Positions 60,877 through 64,000 of a DNA stretch of 64,000 nucleotides are shown here, in pieces. The stretch is from positions 62,001-126,000 of the forward strand of contig CAVJCT010000005.1 of the NCBI GenBank assembly GCA_963648205.1, given 5' to 3'. Position numbers and translations under genes: made by a program. The notes under the pieces are model-generated. The model ran no database searches, was not told where the DNA came from, and saw only the letters and a list, made by a program, of their open reading frames with translations. Position 1 is the stretch's first letter. Each line of letters opens with the position of its first letter. The DNA is from UBA1181 sp963648205 (GTDB taxonomy: Bacteria; Bacteroidota; Bacteroidia; Bacteroidales; Paludibacteraceae).

Positions 60877-62346
60877 ATGACAGAAGAGAAAGGGAAGTTT
60901 TTCCCGTTGGTGACGCTAACGGCGTTGTTTTTCATGTGGGGATTTATCACGTGTTTGAATGATATCCTCATACCCTATTTAAAGGATGTCTTTGCGTTGA
61001 ACTATTTTCAGTCGAACTTAGTTCAGTTGGCGTTTTATGTAGCCTATTTCGTGGTGTCGTTGCTCTACTTTATCGTGTCGGCAACGATCGGCGATCCGAT
61101 TTTGAAGGTAGGATATAAGAATACGATATCGTTGGGGTTGATCATATCGGCGATAGCGTGTTTCTTCTTATTTATGGAAGCCAGTTCGGAGCATCCGACA
61201 TTTTTGTTTTTCTTGTTCTCATTAGTGCTATTGGGAACGGGATTTACTTTTTTGCAGATTGCTGCCAATCCTTTGGTTGCCAATTTTGGAAGACCAGAGT
61301 CGGCGTCGAGTCGGTTGAACTTGGTGCAAGGCTTCAATGCTTTGGGAACGACTTTCGCACCGATTATCGGAGGATATGTGATATTTAACTTGTTGGCAGA
61401 CGTTGTCAAAGATGGTGTTTCACGAACGCCGGATGCGGTGCAGATACCGTATCTTTTCTTGTCGAGTGTGCTGATGATACTCTCTGGAGTGTTGTTTTTC
61501 GCCGACATTCCCAACGTTTATCCTAAAGACACGGGAGAGAAACCACTCAGCCGAGTGGGAGCATTGAAGTACCCTTATTTGGTGTTTGGAATGGTGGGCA
61601 TTTTCTGTTATGTAGGTGCTGAGGTTGCGATTGGAAGTAACTTGGTGAACTACATGCGAGACTTCCACGGATTCCCAGATCAGGAAGCCAGTGCGTTCCT
61701 GTCGTTCTATTGGGGAGGCTCTATGATCGGACGATTTGTGGGGGCTATTTCCATGCGAGACATGAATAAAAGGAAGAAATACCTTTTGATGGCAGTGTTG
61801 GCGATCGCAGCGTTGGGAATGATTTATTGGTCGTTCGGTACGTCGTTAAATTTGGATTTGAAATCGCTGGTCTACTATTTCAAGGACAAGCACTGGTGGT
61901 TGTATGTTGTGGCGTTGGTGTTGAACTATTTCGCCTTCATCATGGCAAAGTCGAAGCCGTCGAGGATGATTGGACTCTTTGCGATGGCAAATATATGCTT
62001 GTTGGCAGTGATGTTGACCACGGAGAGTGAGTTGTCGTTGTGGGCTATTTTGTCGGTTGGACTTTTCAATTCAATCATCTTCTCCAACATTTTTACCTTG
62101 GCGATAGATGGATTGGGAAAATATACCTCGCAAGGCTCGTCGTTGTTGGTGATGATGGTTTTGGGAGGAGCGGTAGTGCCACCGACCTTAGGATTAGTAG
62201 CAGACCACTTAGGCAGTTTGCATTATGCATTCTCGTTGCCGATTATATGTTATGCTTACCTTGTGTGGTATGGATTTAAAGGCTGTAGAGTGGGGAAGAA
62301 GGTGAGTGCGGTTGATGAGGCGAGCGTTGAAACGAATGAAGAATAA
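60877..62346 (+). CDS. FucP-type MFS sugar:H+ symporter (glucose/galactose family)
   Basis: 489 residues, twelve transmembrane helices. Signature FFMWGFITCLNDILIPYLK near the N-terminus and AANPLVANFGRPESASSRLN after helix 4 are typical of the glucose/galactose-fucose transporter group. Imports a hexose across the inner membrane. It is 15 bp after the TonB receptor and 27 bp before a ROK glucokinase, which fits uptake followed by phosphorylation. Confidence 0.92.
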   Translation: MTEEKGKFFPLVTLTALFFMWGFITCLNDILIPYLKDVFALNYFQSNLVQLAFYVAYFVVSLLYFIVSATIGDPILKVGYKNTISLGLIISAIACFFLFMEASSEHPTFLFFLFSLVLLGTGFTFLQIAANPLVANFGRPESASSRLNLVQGFNALGTTFAPIIGGYVIFNLLADVVKDGVSRTPDAVQIPYLFLSSVLMILSGVLFFADIPNVYPKDTGEKPLSRVGALKYPYLVFGMVGIFCYVGAEVAIGSNLVNYMRDFHGFPDQEASAFLSFYWGGSMIGRFVGAISMRDMNKRKKYLLMAVLAIAALGMIYWSFGTSLNLDLKSLVYYFKDKHWWLYVVALVLNYFAFIMAKSKPSRMIGLFAMANICLLAVMLTTESELSLWAILSVGLFNSIIFSNIFTLAIDGLGKYTSQGSSLLVMMVLGGAVVPPTLGLVADHLGSLHYAFSLPIICYAYLVWYGFKGCRVGKKVSAVDEASVETNEE

Positions 62347-62373
62347 TAAAAAAATAAATACTTAATATAAAAC

Positions 62374-63342
62374 ATGAAAAGTGAGTTGAAGCCCAATGTT
62401 GTGGGCATAGATATTGGAGGAACGAACTCTGTGATTGGACTCGTTAATCGTGAGGGACAGGTGATTGCGACGACTTCGATCAAGACGCAGTCATACCCAG
62501 AATTCAACCAGTATGCAGATGCATTGAGTGACGCTATCAAGTCGCTCATCGCTGCCAATGGAGGAATCGACAAGGTACAAGGAGTTGGAGTTGGTGCGCC
62601 AAATGCAAATTTCTACACAGGAAACATTGAGTATGCTGCCAATTTGCCTTGGAAGGGAATAGTTCCATTCGCTAAGGAGATTTCAAAAAGAGTTGGTTTG
62701 CCAGTAGCCTTGACAAACGATGCGAACGCAGCAGCCATTGGCGAGATGACCTACGGTGTGGCTCGTGGAATGAAAGATTTCATCATGATCACATTAGGAA
62801 CGGGTGTCGGAAGCGGTATCGTTGCAAATGGTCAGATGATTTATGGTCATGACGGATTCGCTGGAGAGTTGGGTCACTGCATTGTCGTGCGTAACGGCAG
62901 AAAATGTGGCTGCGGAAACTGCGGTTGCTTGGAGACCTATACTTCAGCAACGGGAGTGGCTCGCACGGCAAGAGAGTTCTTGGAGAAGCGTGCGAACGAA
63001 GATTCTTTGCTTCGCAAGATTCCTGCAGCAGACATCACTTCAAAGGATGTGTACGACGCTGCAAAGGCAGGAGACCAGATGGCAAAAGACATTTTCGCTT
63101 TCACAGGAGAAATCTTAGGACAGTCGTTGGCTGACTTTGTCAAGTTTAGTAGTCCAGAGGCATTCGTCTTGTTTGGCGGTTTGGCAAAATCAGGAGATTT
63201 GTTGATCGAGCCAATCAAGAAGGCAATGGAGGCCAATTTGATGCCTATCTTCCGCAATAAGGTGAAGATTTTGTTGTCTGGAATGAAAGAGGCAGATGCA
63301 GCAGTTTTAGGCGCATCAGCTTTGGGTTGGGACGCTAAATAA
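62374..63342 (+). CDS. ROK-family glucokinase
   Basis: 322 residues. DIGGTNS (13-19) binds ATP phosphate, D116 in LTNDANAAAIGE is the catalytic base, and H168 with C178, C180 and C185 (CGCGNCGCLE) forms the ROK zinc site. LGTGVGSGI (141-149) is the second phosphate loop. No N-terminal helix-turn-helix, so a kinase rather than a NagC-type repressor. Phosphorylates glucose or a similar hexose delivered by the upstream transporter. Confidence 0.93.
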   Translation: MKSELKPNVVGIDIGGTNSVIGLVNREGQVIATTSIKTQSYPEFNQYADALSDAIKSLIAANGGIDKVQGVGVGAPNANFYTGNIEYAANLPWKGIVPFAKEISKRVGLPVALTNDANAAAIGEMTYGVARGMKDFIMITLGTGVGSGIVANGQMIYGHDGFAGELGHCIVVRNGRKCGCGNCGCLETYTSATGVARTAREFLEKRANEDSLLRKIPAADITSKDVYDAAKAGDQMAKDIFAFTGEILGQSLADFVKFSSPEAFVLFGGLAKSGDLLIEPIKKAMEANLMPIFRNKVKILLSGMKEADAAVLGASALGWDAK

Positions 63343-63376
63343 GTCCAAACAGACTCATAATATACGATATAAGTGG

Positions 63377-63404
63377 GGGAGTAGCCGTTTGGTTACTCCC
63401 TTTT
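63377..63404 (+). terminator. Terminator of the glucokinase transcript
   Basis: GGGAGTAGCC (63377-63386) pairs with GGTTACTCCC (63391-63400), one wobble, 4-base loop, then TTTTG. It overlaps the stop codon end of the converging helicase-type gene at 63393. Confidence 0.85.
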
Positions 63405-64000
63405 GTATTGTTGAGCCAGTTTGATTTCTGCGTATGCGTATTTACCGTCAAAGGCTTCGAAAATAGGCTTTAGATCGTTGCCAGGATGCTCGTCCATGTA
63501 CTTTTGGAGGGTTTTTACGCGCTTCTCGGTGGACAAGACAGATAAAGGCAATCTGTCTGATAAAATCAACTTGACAATGTGGCTTTCGATGGTTATAACC
63601 GAGAGTCCGCGCATTTCCGCTATCTGCGGAATCGTTTTTCCCTCTTGAAAAAGTTCGTAGGTAACTTGGTGGGTGTCAATCTTTTGCTTTTTCTCTTTCG
63701 AAGGTTTCTCTGTAAATGTTTCCTTGTTTTTGTGGTAACCGTATTGCGTGATACACTCGTCGACGATGGTGAGAAGGTCGGCTGCGAAGTTTTTCATCTT
63801 GTCATCGCCCATACCTTTGATTTTCTTCAACTCCTCTTCTTCGGTTGGAAGGTAGTTGGAAATGTCCGTCAATACGGTGGTGTTCAACACGCAGTAGGCC
63901 GGCTTTTTTATCTCGTCGGCTTTCTCTTTCCTCCATGCTTGCAGACGGCGGAACAAGTCTATATGCTCCATATCCAACAAGCCTTGTGAAACAATCTTTT
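63393..64000 (-). CDS. C-terminal part of a helicase-type protein (HRDC + helix-turn-helix), cut by window edge
   Basis: About 202 codons seen; the frame continues past the right edge without a start (KIVSQGLLDMEHIDLF reads through). An HRDC domain (LFRRLQAWRKEKADEIKKPA ... LPTEEEELKKIKGMGDDKM) is followed by a helicase-associated helix-turn-helix (THQVTYELFQEGKTIPQIAE, SVITIESHIVKLI). This tail occurs in RecQ helicases and in PIF1-like ATPases of Bacteroidetes; the motor domain is outside the window, so I cannot choose between them. Confidence 0.85.
   Translation of the reverse strand, partial: KIVSQGLLDMEHIDLFRRLQAWRKEKADEIKKPAYCVLNTTVLTDISNYLPTEEEELKKIKGMGDDKMKNFAADLLTIVDECITQYGYHKNKETFTEKPSKEKKQKIDTHQVTYELFQEGKTIPQIAEMRGLSVITIESHIVKLILSDRLPLSVLSTEKRVKTLQKYMDEHPGNDLKPIFEAFDGKYAYAEIKLAQQYKRE

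Overview
This 64 kb window looks like chromosome from a member of the order Bacteroidales (phylum Bacteroidota). The reasons are: recurring promoter-like boxes of the form TAnnTTTG, often with a TTG or TTTG about 19 bases upstream; a porPKLMN type IX secretion operon; several TonB-dependent receptors; lipoproteins with acidic residues right after the lipobox cysteine; and mostly weak ribosome binding sites. Genus cannot be decided from this sequence. The presence of type IX secretion argues for a Porphyromonas/Tannerella/Paludibacter-like relative rather than a typical gut Bacteroides (inference).

Left part (1-9.6 kb): the 5' two thirds of a Dna2-like nuclease-helicase (cut by the left edge), a TrkH potassium channel, a type I methionine aminopeptidase, a zinc-ribbon membrane protein and an EamA transporter. 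An AT-rich two-gene cassette (ABC-type ATPase plus TOPRIM-like protein) follows, preceded by a perfect 21-bp inverted repeat. It resembles split-OLD/PARIS-type anti-phage systems and is the best candidate here for an undescribed system. SufE and SufS follow.

Middle-left (9.6-21 kb): two paralogous TonB-dependent receptors flank a calycin-like surface lipoprotein. A tRNA-Cys lies just upstream of the second receptor and its terminator can form an alternative hairpin with the receptor leader. Then comes a MarR-controlled efflux operon (marR, TolC-like, HlyD-like, two ABC-2 permeases, no ATPase) with clear palindromic operators upstream of marR.

Middle (21-34 kb): a long minus-strand run of two lipoproteins, a DJ-1 family protein, TonB/ExbD/ExbB, RibBA, an LptF/G permease and a START-like protein. 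Then a GT4 glycosyltransferase (+), an AAA-ATPase/PD-(D/E)XK protein (-), TrpS (-) and two VanZ-like proteins (+).

Middle-right (34-43 kb): a MetH lacking its reactivation domain, tRNA-Gly and tRNA-Gln, 33-bp tandem repeats, an overlapping type II restriction-modification pair, TyrS, EF-P, a methyltransferase and a small DUF2795 protein with an unusually strong Shine-Dalgarno.

Right part (43-64 kb, almost all +): the type IX secretion core porPKLMN, LeuS, ribosomal protein L19, an envelope-biogenesis operon (two parvulin chaperones around a SurA-N-like lipoprotein, an LptA/OstA-like protein, a TonB receptor), a sugar MFS transporter and a ROK glucokinase. The window ends in the 3' part of a helicase-type gene (HRDC + helix-turn-helix) on the minus strand.
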